A stretch of DNA of 64,000 bases from Salvia splendens (Eukaryota > Streptophyta > Magnoliopsida > Lamiales > Lamiaceae): assembly GCF_004379255.2 (NCBI RefSeq), contig NC_056048.1, positions 28,082,736-28,146,735 of the forward strand, in the 5' to 3' direction. Below the pieces are notes generated by a model. That model did no database searches. It saw only the letters and a program-made list of their open reading frames with translations, and was not told the origin of the DNA. Below are positions 33,226 through 44,135 of the stretch, piece after piece; position 1 is the first letter of the stretch, and each line of letters begins with the position of its first letter. A program made the position numbers and the translations under genes.

Positions 33226-36200
33226 TTATCCAAAATCAAAATGCAAAAACTTAATGCAGAAAATTAGTTTTTCAAGAGGTAAGCATTTAGTACCCATATC
33301 AGCTGGGTTCTTATCTGTGTGTACTTTAGAAAGAAAAACTTCACCTTTTTCTACAATATCCCTAATGTAATGAAATCTTACATCAATATGCTTAGTTCTA
33401 TCATGGAAAACAGGATTCTTGCACAGTTGAATAGCAGATTGAGAGTCAGAGAATACCACAGGAGGAGTTTTCACAAAGTTAAGTTCAGAAAGTACTCCCT
33501 TTAGCCACACAGCTTCTTTCATAGCTTCAGTGATAGCAATGTACTCAGACTCAGTAGTAGACAAGGCAACAATATGTTGCAGTTGTGACTTCCAACTAAT
33601 GCAGGACCTACACACAGTAAAAACATAGGAAGTGGTGGACTTCCTCTTATCCCTGTCATTAGCATAGTTAGAATCAACATATCCAGCAAGTTTAACACCT
33701 TCTTCACACTTAGAATAGCATAAACCATACTTTGCAGTATGCTTCAAGTATCTCAACAACCACTTCAAAGCTTCCCAATGCACAGGACCAGGATTAGACA
33801 TATATCTACTCAAGCATGAAACAGCATAAGCAATATCAGGTCTAGTACTGACCATTAAGTACATAACAGATCCAATAGCATTAGCATAGGGAACTTTCTT
33901 CATGGAATTGATTTCAAGATCAGTTTGAGGGCAAAGGTCTTTACTCAACACAAAATGAGCAGCTAAGGGCACTGAAGCAGGCTTAGCATCATACATGTTA
34001 AATTTTTTCAGAATTTTGTACACATAGGGTTCTTGATGCAAAACAAGAGTATAATTCTTTCTATCCCTGAAAATATTAATTCCCAGAATTTTCTGAGCAT
34101 CCCCTAAGTCTTTCATGTCAAAATTCTTGCTCAAAGCAGCTTGCACAGCACTTATGGTGTTCAAACAAGGACCCATGATCAGCATGTCATCAACATACAA
34201 CAAGAGAAACACAGGAACAGTACCAAGGTTCTTCACATACAAGCAAGCATCAAAAGTGCTTCTCACAAAGCCCAAATTGTGCATACAAGTATTAAACTTA
34301 ATGTTCCACTGCCTAGGAGACTGCTTTAGACCATATAGAGCCTTTTTCAGCAAACACACATGATTAGGAAACTTTGGATCTACAAAACCTTCAGGCTGTC
34401 TCATGTATATGGGTTTATCAAGATCACCATGCAAGAAGGCAGTTTTAACATCCATTTGCTTTAATTCCCAATCAAAATGAGCACACAATGCAAGCATTAA
34501 CCTCACAGTAGTAAACTTAACAACAGGAGCAAATATTTCAGTATAATCTACCCCCTCTTGTTGAGTAAATCCTTTAGCCACCAATCTGGCCTTATACCTC
34601 AGCCCCTCCACCTCATTCTTTAGCTTATACAACCATCTACAGTCAACAACAGAGGCACCAAGAGGCAGGGGTACAAGGATCCAGGTCATATTAACTTTCA
34701 GAGAATTCATCTCTTCAATCATAGCATCATGCCACTTAGCCCAGAATTTAGATTTTGTAGCCTGCTTAAAGGTTTGAGGCTCATCCCCATCAGATTCATG
34801 CACATTGAAAGCCAAGTTTATGAGAGCAATTAGCCCTACATATCTAGCAGGTTTATTCACATTCACCCTTCTGGATCTATCCCTAGCAAGCACATAGTCA
34901 TTCAAATTTGGTGCATCAATGACATTTTGAACTCCAGGAGGACTGTTTAACACATTCTGAGCAGGCACAGGAGCATTACTCCTAATAGGACTAGCATGCA
35001 CATTGTCATCAGGTAAAGCCACATTGTTAACATTATCCTCAGGTAGATTTCCCTCATTAGGTGTGTCACTAGGACTATAGGCTGGCACTGAGTTCCAAAA
35101 AGGTTGCTCCACCTCACTTGAAGCATCCACTGGATGCTCCACATCAGTGGGTAAAATTGTGGACTCCTCCTCACTTGGAGGGTCACTGTCCACACTCTCT
35201 AGAGCTGAAGGATCAGTCAACCTCAGACAAGGAAAGTCATGCTCATTGAACACAACATCCCTGCTGATAATGACCTTAAATCCAGGCTCATCTCTCAGCC
35301 AGATCCTATACCCTTTAACACCCTCAGGATAACCCAAGAGAACACCTTTTCTAGACCTAGGTTCAAGTTTGTCAGACTTGGTATGCACAAAAGCAGAGCA
35401 GCCAAACACTCTTAGGTGAGAAAGGTTCAAAGGTTTTCCATAAAACACATATTCAGGGCACTGCCCCAATAAAGGCACAGAGGGAGACCTATTTACCAGA
35501 TAAGTAGCAGTCAACAAAGCTTCACCCCAAAATTTTTTTGACAAACCAGATTTAGAAAGCATGCATCTAACCTTTTCAAGTAAAGTCCTATTCATTCTTT
35601 CAGCTACTCCATTTTGTTGAGGAGTATAAGGAACAGTTTTATGCCTTTTAATACCATGCCCAGCACATAAGTCATCAAATTGGTTATTACAAAATTCAAG
35701 ACCATTATCAGTTCTGATTCCTTTGATTTTCTTTCCAGTTTGGTTTTCAATCAAGGTTTTCCAAGTAGTAAATTTTCCAAACACATCAGATTTATGTTTC
35801 ATCAGAAAACACCACACTTTCCTTGAAAAATCATCAATCACAGAGAGAAAGTAGACAGAACCAGAGTGAGATGACACAGGAGCAGGTCCCCAAACATCCA
35901 TATGCAAATATTCAAGCACATTCTTACTCACATTAGCAGGGACAGGTGTAGGAAAAGATACTCTATGTTGTTTACCAAGCACACAAGTATCACAGAAAGG
36001 TAATTCACCACAGACATCAGAATCAGCTAGAATGTCATGTTTTTTCAGAATATTCATACCCTTCTCACTCATGTGGCCTAGCCTATTATGCCATAGCAAA
36101 ATTTTGTCAGACTTTACAACATTAGCAGATGCTTTTTCACAAGTAAGAGGCACAACATTGCAGACATACAAACCACACCTTTTTTGAGCTTTAAATAAGC

Positions 36201-36591
36201 ACATAGAACCTTTACAGATTTTCATACAGCCATCCCCCCACTTCCCACTCAGACCAGAACCTTCAAGAGCATTACATGACATCAAGTTATAACACAGATC
36301 TGGAACATATCTAACACCCTTCAAATTAAGCACATAGCCATTACTAAATTTTAAACACACTGTGCCAATACCAAGAATTTCACATTTCTTGTCATCAGCC
36401 ATTGACACATAAGTGCTAGAAACAGGCTTCATGTCAGAAAACACCTGCTTGAAGGGACTTACATGGAAAGTGCAACCAGAATCACATAACCAGTCATTTA
36501 AGGTATAAGGACACATAGGGGAAGCATTGATATTCAACAAATCATGCACCATAAACACAGATTCATTGTCAGTTGTTTCATACTTAACCAT
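33226..36591 (-). CDS. Copia Pol: protease, integrase, reverse transcriptase, RNase H
   Basis: 1121 residues from the first ATG at 36591; the reading frame is open further upstream and overlaps the gag ORF. Protease DSG at 37-39; pre-integrase zinc domain (LWHNRLGHM to CDTC) at 166-203; integrase catalytic D232, D295, E331; copia RT with WILVPLPLG at about 637 and YVDD at 799-802; RNase H with YVDSNYANDRDKRKSTTSY and TKHIDVRFHYIRD. No internal stop. The product would drive reverse transcription and integration, but it cannot be made as a gag fusion here without frameshifting. Confidence 0.93.
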   Translation of the reverse strand: MVKYETTDNESVFMVHDLLNINASPMCPYTLNDWLCDSGCTFHVSPFKQVFSDMKPVSSTYVSMADDKKCEILGIGTVCLKFSNGYVLNLKGVRYVPDLCYNLMSCNALEGSGLSGKWGDGCMKICKGSMCLFKAQKRCGLYVCNVVPLTCEKASANVVKSDKILLWHNRLGHMSEKGMNILKKHDILADSDVCGELPFCDTCVLGKQHRVSFPTPVPANVSKNVLEYLHMDVWGPAPVSSHSGSVYFLSVIDDFSRKVWCFLMKHKSDVFGKFTTWKTLIENQTGKKIKGIRTDNGLEFCNNQFDDLCAGHGIKRHKTVPYTPQQNGVAERMNRTLLEKVRCMLSKSGLSKKFWGEALLTATYLVNRSPSVPLLGQCPEYVFYGKPLNLSHLRVFGCSAFVHTKSDKLEPRSRKGVLLGYPEGVKGYRIWLRDEPGFKVIISRDVVFNEHDFPCLRLTDPSALESVDSDPPSEEESTILPTDVEHPVDASSEVEQPFWNSVPAYSPSDTPNEGNLPEDNVNNVALPDDNVHASPIRSNAPVPAQNVLNSPPGVQNVIDAPNLNDYVLARDRSRRVNVNKPARYVGLIALINLAFNVHESDGDEPQTFKQATKSKFWAKWHDAMIEEMNSLKVNMTWILVPLPLGASVVDCRWLYKLKNEVEGLRYKARLVAKGFTQQEGVDYTEIFAPVVKFTTVRLMLALCAHFDWELKQMDVKTAFLHGDLDKPIYMRQPEGFVDPKFPNHVCLLKKALYGLKQSPRQWNIKFNTCMHNLGFVRSTFDACLYVKNLGTVPVFLLLYVDDMLIMGPCLNTISAVQAALSKNFDMKDLGDAQKILGINIFRDRKNYTLVLHQEPYVYKILKKFNMYDAKPASVPLAAHFVLSKDLCPQTDLEINSMKKVPYANAIGSVMYLMVSTRPDIAYAVSCLSRYMSNPGPVHWEALKWLLRYLKHTAKYGLCYSKCEEGVKLAGYVDSNYANDRDKRKSTTSYVFTVCRSCISWKSQLQHIVALSTTESEYIAITEAMKEAVWLKGVLSELNFVKTPPVVFSDSQSAIQLCKNPVFHDRTKHIDVRFHYIRDIVEKGEVFLSKVHTDKNPADMGTKCLPLEKLIFCIKFLHFDFG

Positions 36592-37496
36592 ACTGGCAAT
36601 GTTTTCAATCTGAGAGCTGTTATTATTATGGTGAGGAGGCTTATTCTTCTTAGGCTTGGTACATTCCTTTTATAATGTCCAGTTTCTCCACAATTGTAAC
36701 ATTTTCTGAAGGATTTAGGGTCCCTACTACTGGATCTGGACCTAAATTTCTTCCTTGAGTTGGATCTGTTATTAGAACCACCATTTGATTCATATCCCCC
36801 TCTTGAATTAGACCTACCCCTAACATTAAACACTTTATTGGCAGTAGATTTGTCAGAACCCCTTTCCCTCAGATCAAGTTCCTTAGATTTAAGGGAGCTA
36901 ATTATTAAATCAAGAGGAGCAGAGTCTCTGCCATATTTAATGGCAGCCTTTACATCACTATAGGAATCAGGTATGGCATTCATTAGGGCAATACTTGTAT
37001 ATTCATCAATTGTTTTATCACCTGATCTCTTAATGTCTTGCACAAGTTTCTGAAATCTATCCACATTATCATCTATATCCTTAGACAAATCAAGTTTGAA
37101 TTTAAACAGCTTTTCAAGCAAATACATTCTTGAGGACATAGAAGTTTCTGTAAACAGAGTATCAAGGAGTTTCCACATTTCAGAGGCAGATTCAACATGA
37201 TCAACTTTCCTAATCACAGAGTCAGATAAATTGAGAATAATAGTGGCTCTAGCCAACTCATTCATTTCATCTTGCTTTTCAGGAGAAACATCATCAGACA
37301 AAGTACCATCAACAGACTTGAAAACCTTTTGCTGAATCAAAATACACTTCAATTTTTGTTTCCAAATCATAAAGTCATTTTTTCCATTAAAAGGAACCAA
37401 ACCAATGGGCTGAGACATTTTGGACATCAATTCAGCCAAAACACAGTGAGCAAGGTAAGAACACACAACTCTGCACACAATAGGGAAAAGAGACAT
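36534..37496 (-). CDS. Copia Gag, last part out of frame
   Basis: 320 residues. The gag core (GLVPFNGKNDFMIWKQKL; AKEMW-like ASEMWKLLDTLF) and an Arg/Ser-rich linker lead to a zinc knuckle CYNCGETGHYKRN. There the expected last Cys is missing and the frame changes (about 36663-36672). A one-base deletion explains both, since pol-frame text (KPKKNKPPHHNNNSS) begins immediately. A start at MSQPIGLVPF (about 37418) is more typical than the first ATG. Gag forms the particle and its knuckle binds RNA, so this copy is probably defective for fusion synthesis. Confidence 0.85.
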   Translation of the reverse strand: MSLFPIVCRVVCSYLAHCVLAELMSKMSQPIGLVPFNGKNDFMIWKQKLKCILIQQKVFKSVDGTLSDDVSPEKQDEMNELARATIILNLSDSVIRKVDHVESASEMWKLLDTLFTETSMSSRMYLLEKLFKFKLDLSKDIDDNVDRFQKLVQDIKRSGDKTIDEYTSIALMNAIPDSYSDVKAAIKYGRDSAPLDLIISSLKSKELDLRERGSDKSTANKVFNVRGRSNSRGGYESNGGSNNRSNSRKKFRSRSSSRDPKSFRKCYNCGETGHYKRNVPSLRRISLLTIIITALRLKTLPVWLSMKQLTMNLCLWCMIC

Positions 37497-38013
37497 GCAG
37501 GCTAGGGCCTAACACAGATTTTCACAGAAGGAGCACAAAAGAACACGAAGTCAAGTACCCAGAGGGCAGTAACAGCTATCTGAACAGAAAATTTTCTCAA
37601 GAACAAAAAGAAAAAACACCATACACACAGGTCAAGCCCAAATCCCTGACTGTCACGAGCAGCACTGGCTAAGGCTATCCCAGATCGCAAGCACTCACTC
37701 TTGGAGGGCGCAGGGGGTCACTTAGGCAGTATATGTGCTTGGTGGCCAGGTAATAAGGGGTCAGAGAGACAGATAAAACAACAATCAAACACGGAAGCAG
37801 GTAAACACAGAGAAAACAACACAGATAAGCCTAAAACCTTGCCAAGGTTTACTACCAGCAGCAAAAGCCCAAACCTAGGGTGGCTTTAAACAGGAAAAAC
37901 AAGAAAACAGAGAGAGTCACAGCCAATTTACCAGAGCAAACCCCCTACTCGAGGGAGGGTTCCACTTGCCCACCTCCTTAATGCGACTCGGCGTGCCGGA
38001 ATCGTCCCCCCGT

Positions 38014-38027
38014 GGCTCTGATACCAC
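38014..38027 (-). promoter_or_regulatory. Copia primer-binding site
   Basis: On the minus strand TGGTATCAGAGCC, complementary to the 3' end of plant initiator Met-tRNA, directly next to the LTR. Confidence 0.9.
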
Positions 38028-38897
38028 TGTAGGGATCAGACGAATTCCGGATTCACTATTTACCGAGACCTCTTTGGTCTTGTTACAAGATGGCTCAGTC
38101 AAACCATCAACCAAGCGACTGATATGTACAAAAGATCTAGCTATTACAGTCAAGATACACAATAGCTATTACAGACTAAGTCCTTGTGCTTAATCAATTC
38201 AAGACAAGCATCAATAACCCTGCACACTCAACAAAACCTTGTTAGTATCACAAGGTAATAGATCCAAACGGATCTGGTACAATAAAGGCAGAATACCGAA
38301 CGAAATCACAAAGAAAACAACAATCAACGGCTCAGCCACCCGCCGATGATACAAGCCTATTCTCCAGAACACAGATCCAAAGGAGCACAGCTGAATCTGC
38401 CGGTGATTGACCTCACACTCCAGATTCCAGGCCTAACCGACTCCTACACTTCAGATCTACACCGTTCGAGAACAACCTCGCACAGAAACACTCCAAACAG
38501 AAACCCTAGTTCCCACCCAACTCCAGCAACCGAAATAGTTGCTTCCTCTATTACTGTAGCAAGATCTGAAGCACTTTCAACCGTGCAAGATCACACAGAA
38601 TCACCAGAGAATCGTCGGAGAAGAAGGGAAGAAGAAGAAGAGTCAAAGAACTCTGAGAGAGAGAGAGAGAGATATCCGAAGAGAGAGAGTGAGAGTATTG
38701 AATGAGATAGAGAATCAGGAGACTCACACACATAACAAGCACACCCTACAATCCGACGGCTGAGAGCCATGATCGGAGTGGGAGAACACGTGGCTGAATC
38801 TGGAGTGGAAGTCATGAGTCTTGGGCCAGGCCCAAATCAGCAATGCATGAGCCAGTAACTAAACCAGCCCAAATGAGAGTCCACCAAATATTCAACA
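38028..38897 (-). repeat. Copia 5' LTR (element orientation), promoter side
   Basis: An 870-bp copy; gag starts about 530 bp into the internal region on the minus strand. Confidence 0.95.
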
Positions 38898-39304
38898 ATA
38901 TTAATCATATCATATATCGTCGGTGCATGGAATATGTGGCAGACATTTCATGTTCATTAAATGCAGAGTGGCCTACGTTTTATTTATGTCGGTCCCATAT
39001 GTCGGAACTAGTGTTATTGGGGTTAATTATTGAGTGGTCACCTTCATCTTGAAATTTTATTTTATACTAAATCTTTTAGTGTATTATTGTATTTATGTAA
39101 TGAATAAGAAAATTAGTAATCACAATACTCGAAAATTGCATAGATAAAGGCATAAATAGAAGTCACTCTCATTAATAATAATCTTGGTTCATTTAATCCA
39201 ATGGAAAGAAACAAGCAAATTTACAACCAATATTTTGTTTCACACATAGTAATTCAACGTAGGTTGTCAAAATACAGCACAAATCTTCATCAAATGATCA
39301 CAGC
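38898..39304. other. Right half of duplicated LTP-upstream segment and LTP2 3' flank
   Basis: 38898-39010 resembles 40200-40330 (ATATCGTCGGTGCATG, ATGTGG, GACATTTC). 39035-39345 resembles 41650-41980, downstream of LTP3 (GAGTGGTCACCTTCATCTTG; TCCAATGGAAAGAAAC), so the two LTP genes were duplicated together with their 3' regions. Confidence 0.65.
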
Positions 39305-39943
39305 TCACCTCACCCTACAACACACAGCATTAAACATTTATTAGATCACCATTATTTATAATAATTTTATAAAATGTAAATGAGATTCTCTATTCCACAA
39401 TAATCCTTTTTGTTCAGCGACGTCATACTAATAATTTTATTAATTTAATAATAAAAATTTTAATTTTTGTTCAACAACGTCCTAGTAATAATTTCATTAT
39501 TTTAATAATATTCATACAAAAACAAAATTTTATATCCTAATTAATTTTGATCGTGGACGGAGGGAGTATATAATTAAAAAACACGGAAATTTAGGATTTC
39601 CTTACTTGGCGCAGTCAGTGGAAGGGCTGATCTTGTACGGAATGTTGATACCACATTGTCGGGGGATGCCTTCGGCCCTACTAAAGCTGGCTTGGGAGTA
39701 TCCCCTGGTGACGGATTTCAGGCAGTTGCAGACGCTCTGCCTGTCTGACGTCGTCCTGGCAGCGGCGTTAAGACGATTTGCGCCGCTGCAACAGGACCCT
39801 ATCGGACCCCTTCCAGTCACATAAGGGTTGCATGGTCTGACGTATGAAATCACCGCCGTGCAACTGATCGCGGCCTCACTCAGGGGAGCAACGGCCGCGA
39901 TCAGTGCGGCCGCGATGAGAACTGAGCACATCAACTTCATCAC
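39305..39943 (-). CDS. Type-1 lipid-transfer protein (LTP2), diverged and TATA-less
   Basis: Exons 39943-39606 and 39314-39305 give 115 residues ending AKVR. Signal peptide [20 protein letters not shown]; mature chain with all eight Cys (ISC, RPC, GSCCSG, VCNCLK, RQCG, TDCAK) and the conserved [11 protein letters not shown] end. Compared with LTP3 it has many radical changes in the middle (RGYSQASFSRAEGIP), and its upstream DNA lacks the segment holding the LTP3 TATA box. The intron (39315-39605) carries a decayed Stowaway end (GGACGGAGGGAG, 39555) and a roughly 60-bp local duplication. Secreted lipid carrier by family; expression doubtful. Confidence 0.8.
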
Positions 39944-41470
39944 AACTTAATTTGTGTATGAGAGTGTAGTGTTTGGGATTTTGGTGGATTTATTTGATTT
40001 GGGGAAGCAAGGGCAAATTAGTCAAATGAAGAGAGCATTCATTTACGCATTTCGTCGAACAGAAAAGGGCCAAAAGAATACTGCTGCATTTTGACAATAA
40101 TGCTCAAAGCATAGTTGTAAAGGAGAACGAGAGGCTACAGATGCGTTCAAATCATTGCATTACACAAGACATGGCTACTTTAATGCAGAGGCGTCTACGT
40201 TTAATTAATCAACATTGATGAATATCTATATCGTCGGTGCATGAAATATGTGGAAGACATTTCGTGTTCATTTAATGAAGAGGGGTCTACGTTTTGTTTA
40301 TTTCCAGCCTATATTTCGGATTAATATTCCTTGTAAAAAATCCTTGTCATTTTCTTATGTAATATTTAATCCGGAATAAATAAAATGTCTCCACTTCTCG
40401 TTTTATTTAATTCGAGTAGTTTGAAAACAATAATTTTCATGGATTTTATTTAGCTTAAATTTAATTGTCAATTAAATCTCGAAAAACAGAATATTTTTGG
40501 TATATTATGCTCCTTTTAAAATTTAATAAAAAATCAAGAAATGTTGAAAAGTCAATTGTTTCATCTTACCACTATATATTTTATTTTTCAAATTTCATAG
40601 CTCAAAACAACATCGTTTAGTCGCCATTAAGACACGTTTGAGGCAATATTCATCCATCTTTCTAAGATTTTACGGGTGCACGCCAACTCAGCATTTCATT
40701 TGCCCGGACAAAATCAGCGTGAGACAAACTGTTAAAGCTTCATGATTTGTCAATTAAATTTTAATCAACTAGGATTTTAAGGAAGCATGTGCTGAATTTT
40801 AAAATAATATTAAAATATCTAATTTTATTTATATTTATAATATTTTATAGTTTTTAGGAGACACTAAATAATAGTAATTGTATAGACGGATCTGCATGAC
40901 TTTAAACTATAAATAATATTCTTGTTATCAAAAAAAATTTCAAAAAAATATTTCACTGATATTTGGATCACTTGAATACTCTATATGCTCTTCTACTATA
41001 GTATATGGGAGAGAGAGGTCTTTAACTTTACCATCAATATTTGTATAGTAAAAATAAAGTAATTGTCTCAAAACTTACACTATAACATATAATAATATGT
41101 ATAAAAAGCAGTAGCATATAAATATTCATAATATTGAAAAAAATAGATGAATATAAAAAAGAGACTAAATAAATATCATAAATAAAGTATACACTATAAT
41201 ATTAAGAAGAAGATCACAAAAATATTAAACTAAAAATGGTGTGTGGAAACTTGGAATATGATAGAATATTTATTATCTGACCTTCTAAATAATGTGAAGC
41301 TGTATAAATAAGATTTAATATACTAATTAATTAGACACGTAGAAATTTGGGCTTCCTTCCAATCACTAATCCCTAATGACCCAAGCCCAACATAAAATAT
41401 AACTAATAGCTCAGTAAGACTATCTTCTTTCCCAAATCAAATTTCTCACACGCACGGTTGCAGAACGACG
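39944..41470. other. Spacer between LTP2 and LTP3
   Basis: 39944-40330 is the LTP2 upstream region, partly duplicated at 31955-32098 plus 38898-39010. 40330-41440 is AT-rich with no gene or clear repeat recognised. Confidence 0.45.
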
Positions 41471-41560
41471 ATGGCGGCCAGGGCGGGGAGGATACTGGGT
41501 CCGGCACCAGCCAAGCCCCCGCTGGAGCGGTGGCTTGTCCAGTGCTATCTCCGTCCTTGA
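41471..41560 (+). other. Small open frame of unknown origin (29 codons)
   Basis: A GC-rich island in AT-rich DNA, starting MAARAGRILGPAPAKPPLER and ending LVQCYLRP then TGA. It follows a leader-like CTTCTTTCCCAAATC stretch. It could be exon 1 of a lost or captured gene; no family recognised. Confidence 0.3.
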
Positions 41561-41927
41561 TCATGCGATATGTACCATAATTTGATCAAACTTTGCAATT
41601 TTCAAGGCAATTAACCCTTTTGTTTATTATATATGACAAGTTTTTCATAATATTGAGTGGTCACCTTCATCTTGAAATTTTATCTTATGGAATATTTTAG
41701 AGTATTATGATCTTTTTGTAATAAATAAGAAAATTATTTATCACTATTTTAAGTGGCTCGAAAATTGCATAGTCAAAGATATAAATAGAAGTCACTCTCA
41801 TTAATAATATAAAAGTAAATATTGGTTCATCTTATCCAATGGAAAGAAACCATTAAATGTTACAACTAATATCTTGTTTTATTCATTGTACTTCAACGTA
41901 GCTAGGCTGTCAGAATACAACTGATCC

Positions 41928-42531
41928 TCACTTCACCCTGCAAAACACAACATTAAACATATTATTATTAGATTACCATCATTAATTAATTTTGTCAAAC
42001 TTTGCTATAGAGTTTTGTGAATTATACACATTATTATTATTATACAGTTTTTTTTCACATTCCACTCAATTAAATCTTTATTTCGCCCATATATTCTACC
42101 AACTTAGCTCAGGTCTAAAATGTGAGTTGACCTAGTAGTAGAGTGATTAATGCTCGAGTCTGCAAAAACTTAGAATTTGCTTACTTGGAGCAGTCAGTGG
42201 AAGGGCTGATCTTGTACGGAATGCTGACACCGCACTGGCTGGGGAGGCCTGCGGCCTTGCCAAAGTTGACGCCGGAGGTTGACCCGGCGAGGGATTTCAG
42301 GCAGGTGCAGACGGCCTGCCTGTCCGGCGTCGTCTTGGCAGCGCCGTAAAGACCCTTTACGCCGCCACAGCACCTCCCAAGCGGGCCCCTATTTGTCACA
42401 TAGGGGAGGCATGCTTGGAGGTATGAAATCACAGTGCCGCATGAGATCGCGGCCTCGCTCGGAGGAGCAATGGCTGCGATCAATGCGGCCGCGATGAGGA
42501 CCGAGCACAAGAACTTCATCACTCCGGCCAT
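41928..42531 (-). CDS. Type-1 lipid-transfer protein (LTP3)
   Basis: Exons 42531-42185 and 41937-41928 give 118 residues ending SKVK. Signal peptide [20 protein letters not shown], cleavage near PSEA. Eight-Cys motif complete ([52 protein letters not shown]). TTPDRQ is the conserved helix motif. The intron before the last three codons is as in LTP1 and LTP2. A TATATAAA promoter sits about 100 bp upstream. It is the better preserved of the tandem pair; a secreted lipid carrier in cuticle or defence by family. Confidence 0.95.
42115..42155 (+). repeat. Short tRNA-like (SINE-head-like) fragment in LTP3 intron
   Basis: TTGACCTAGTAGTAGAGTG resembles a tRNA box A, followed by GCTCGAGTCTGC. Fragmentary. 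Confidence 0.3.
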
Positions 42532-42626
42532 GGTTTTGTTGATTATAAATGTGTTTGAAAGTGGAAGTGATTTTTTAGGGTTGAGATTGGGAGTGTGGTG
42601 TGTGTGTTTGAGTGTGGAGTGTAGGG

Positions 42627-42634
42627 TTTATATA
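42627..42634 (-). promoter_or_regulatory. TATA box of LTP3
   Basis: TATATAAA on the minus strand, about 100 bp before the ATG at 42531. The corresponding piece is missing upstream of LTP2. Confidence 0.75.
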
Positions 42635-44135
42635 GAGGGGATTTTGGGTGGATTTATTTAATTTGGGATGCTTAGGTAGTTGGGGTGACTAGATAAATGT
42701 TGAAATTGAATTATTGTGGATGTAGTTGGAAGAATAGAAGTTGGCATATGTCAATCACAAATTATTTTGTGGAAAAAAAGGCCAAATTAGTCCAAATGAA
42801 GAGGGAATGGAATTGTGACACGCCAATATGGAGCTTTTGGAAAATTAAGGATTGATAAATCAAACAAGGTTGGACATGTGATAGATCTCTAATCTAAACT
42901 ATTTTTGTCAAGTTTAATAGTCTAATTGTTGTTGAATTCGCGATTTTTATTTAATGTAAATCAATATTTGACAGTACTATATTTTGCAAAAAGAATATGA
43001 TCTTTTTCACTTTATTGCAAAATTAAAATCTAGTATAAGTTTTTTGATCATTCATAATAAAGTACTAATCATCCTTAAATAAATCTTTAAATTAAAAGGA
43101 ATATCATAATCTTTTTCCCTTTATTGTAAAATACCCGACGGCTTCTGTATTGATAATTTAACCTAAGTAGTGAGTCATATCGATCATCGAAACGTTACAC
43201 ATTAAACATTATATTTACGAACTGAAATTAAACTAGTTATCCAGACAATAAAATACATCTTAGTTATTATGGCATTTTTTCTCTAATCAATAAGTCAGAG
43301 TTTCAAATCACCGTATATATAAACAATGAAGTATTAGTGGTCTTCTTTTATTAAAATTAAATTTAAAATTGACGTAGCAACAGATTTGGCCCATGCATGG
43401 AGGAATAATTTTATATAAAAAAACAATAATTATATGCATGGATTATTGCGTAATTGATGAAACTGAGATTTGTGACGTATTAATGTATGCAAAAGCTACA
43501 CGTATGTTCAATTGCCGGTGGACTGATTAATGATAGGCTGCTAATTTTGTAGTCTAGACTTCCAAATCTTATTGTCTTGTAGTAATAATTTTAAATATTA
43601 TCTGTCAATCCCAGCAATTCACTTCCACTTTGACACATGGAGTATTAAAGATAAAAAAAGATTTGAAAAATATTTAACTGTAGATATAAATTTAATACTT
43701 TTTGAAAAATATAATTTTTTTTTATAATTATTCTGTTCTATCCTTATTTACAATTTCAAACATTGAATAAAGTAATTTTAGTGAAGAAAGTTTAGAACAA
43801 CTCAAATTGAGGAAGTAGACTACATTTCAAGACATCCCAATTAATTTCTTGATCCCTCCTTAAATGTGATCATAATTCACCAAGGTAACATAAATCTCAA
43901 TTCTTAAAAATAAAAGAAAAAAAAATAGTTTGACAGTATAACAATATTAGGAATTTATACTTTCAAAACTCCTGTACAAAGGTATATATAAACTTGAATA
44001 CAACAAGGAGAAAAGAAATGCAGGTTGAATCTCACAGAAACAACTAACAAACATAAATGAAACACATTCCAAACTCACAATATGATTGAAATTAAATCAA
44101 ATGAAATATATATATAAAGATATATATATTTATAT
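42635..44135. other. AT-rich intergenic
   Basis: LTP3 upstream region to about 42880, then AT-rich DNA without a recognised gene. 43980-44130 probably includes the 3' flank of the TBC pseudogene. Confidence 0.4.

Larger units (their letters stand above)
32099..38897 (-). mobile_element. Ty1/copia LTR retrotransposon
   Basis: LTRs at 32099-32969 (871 bp) and 38028-38897 (870 bp) start TGTAGGGATC and end TATTCAACA, and differ by one indel and about two substitutions where compared. ATATT flanks both ends (32094-32098, 38898-38902). On the minus strand the right LTR is followed by TGGTATCAGAGCC, the initiator-Met tRNA primer-binding site. Domain order protease-integrase-RT-RNase H defines copia. 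Young insertion; gag and pol are out of frame by one base. Confidence 0.95.
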
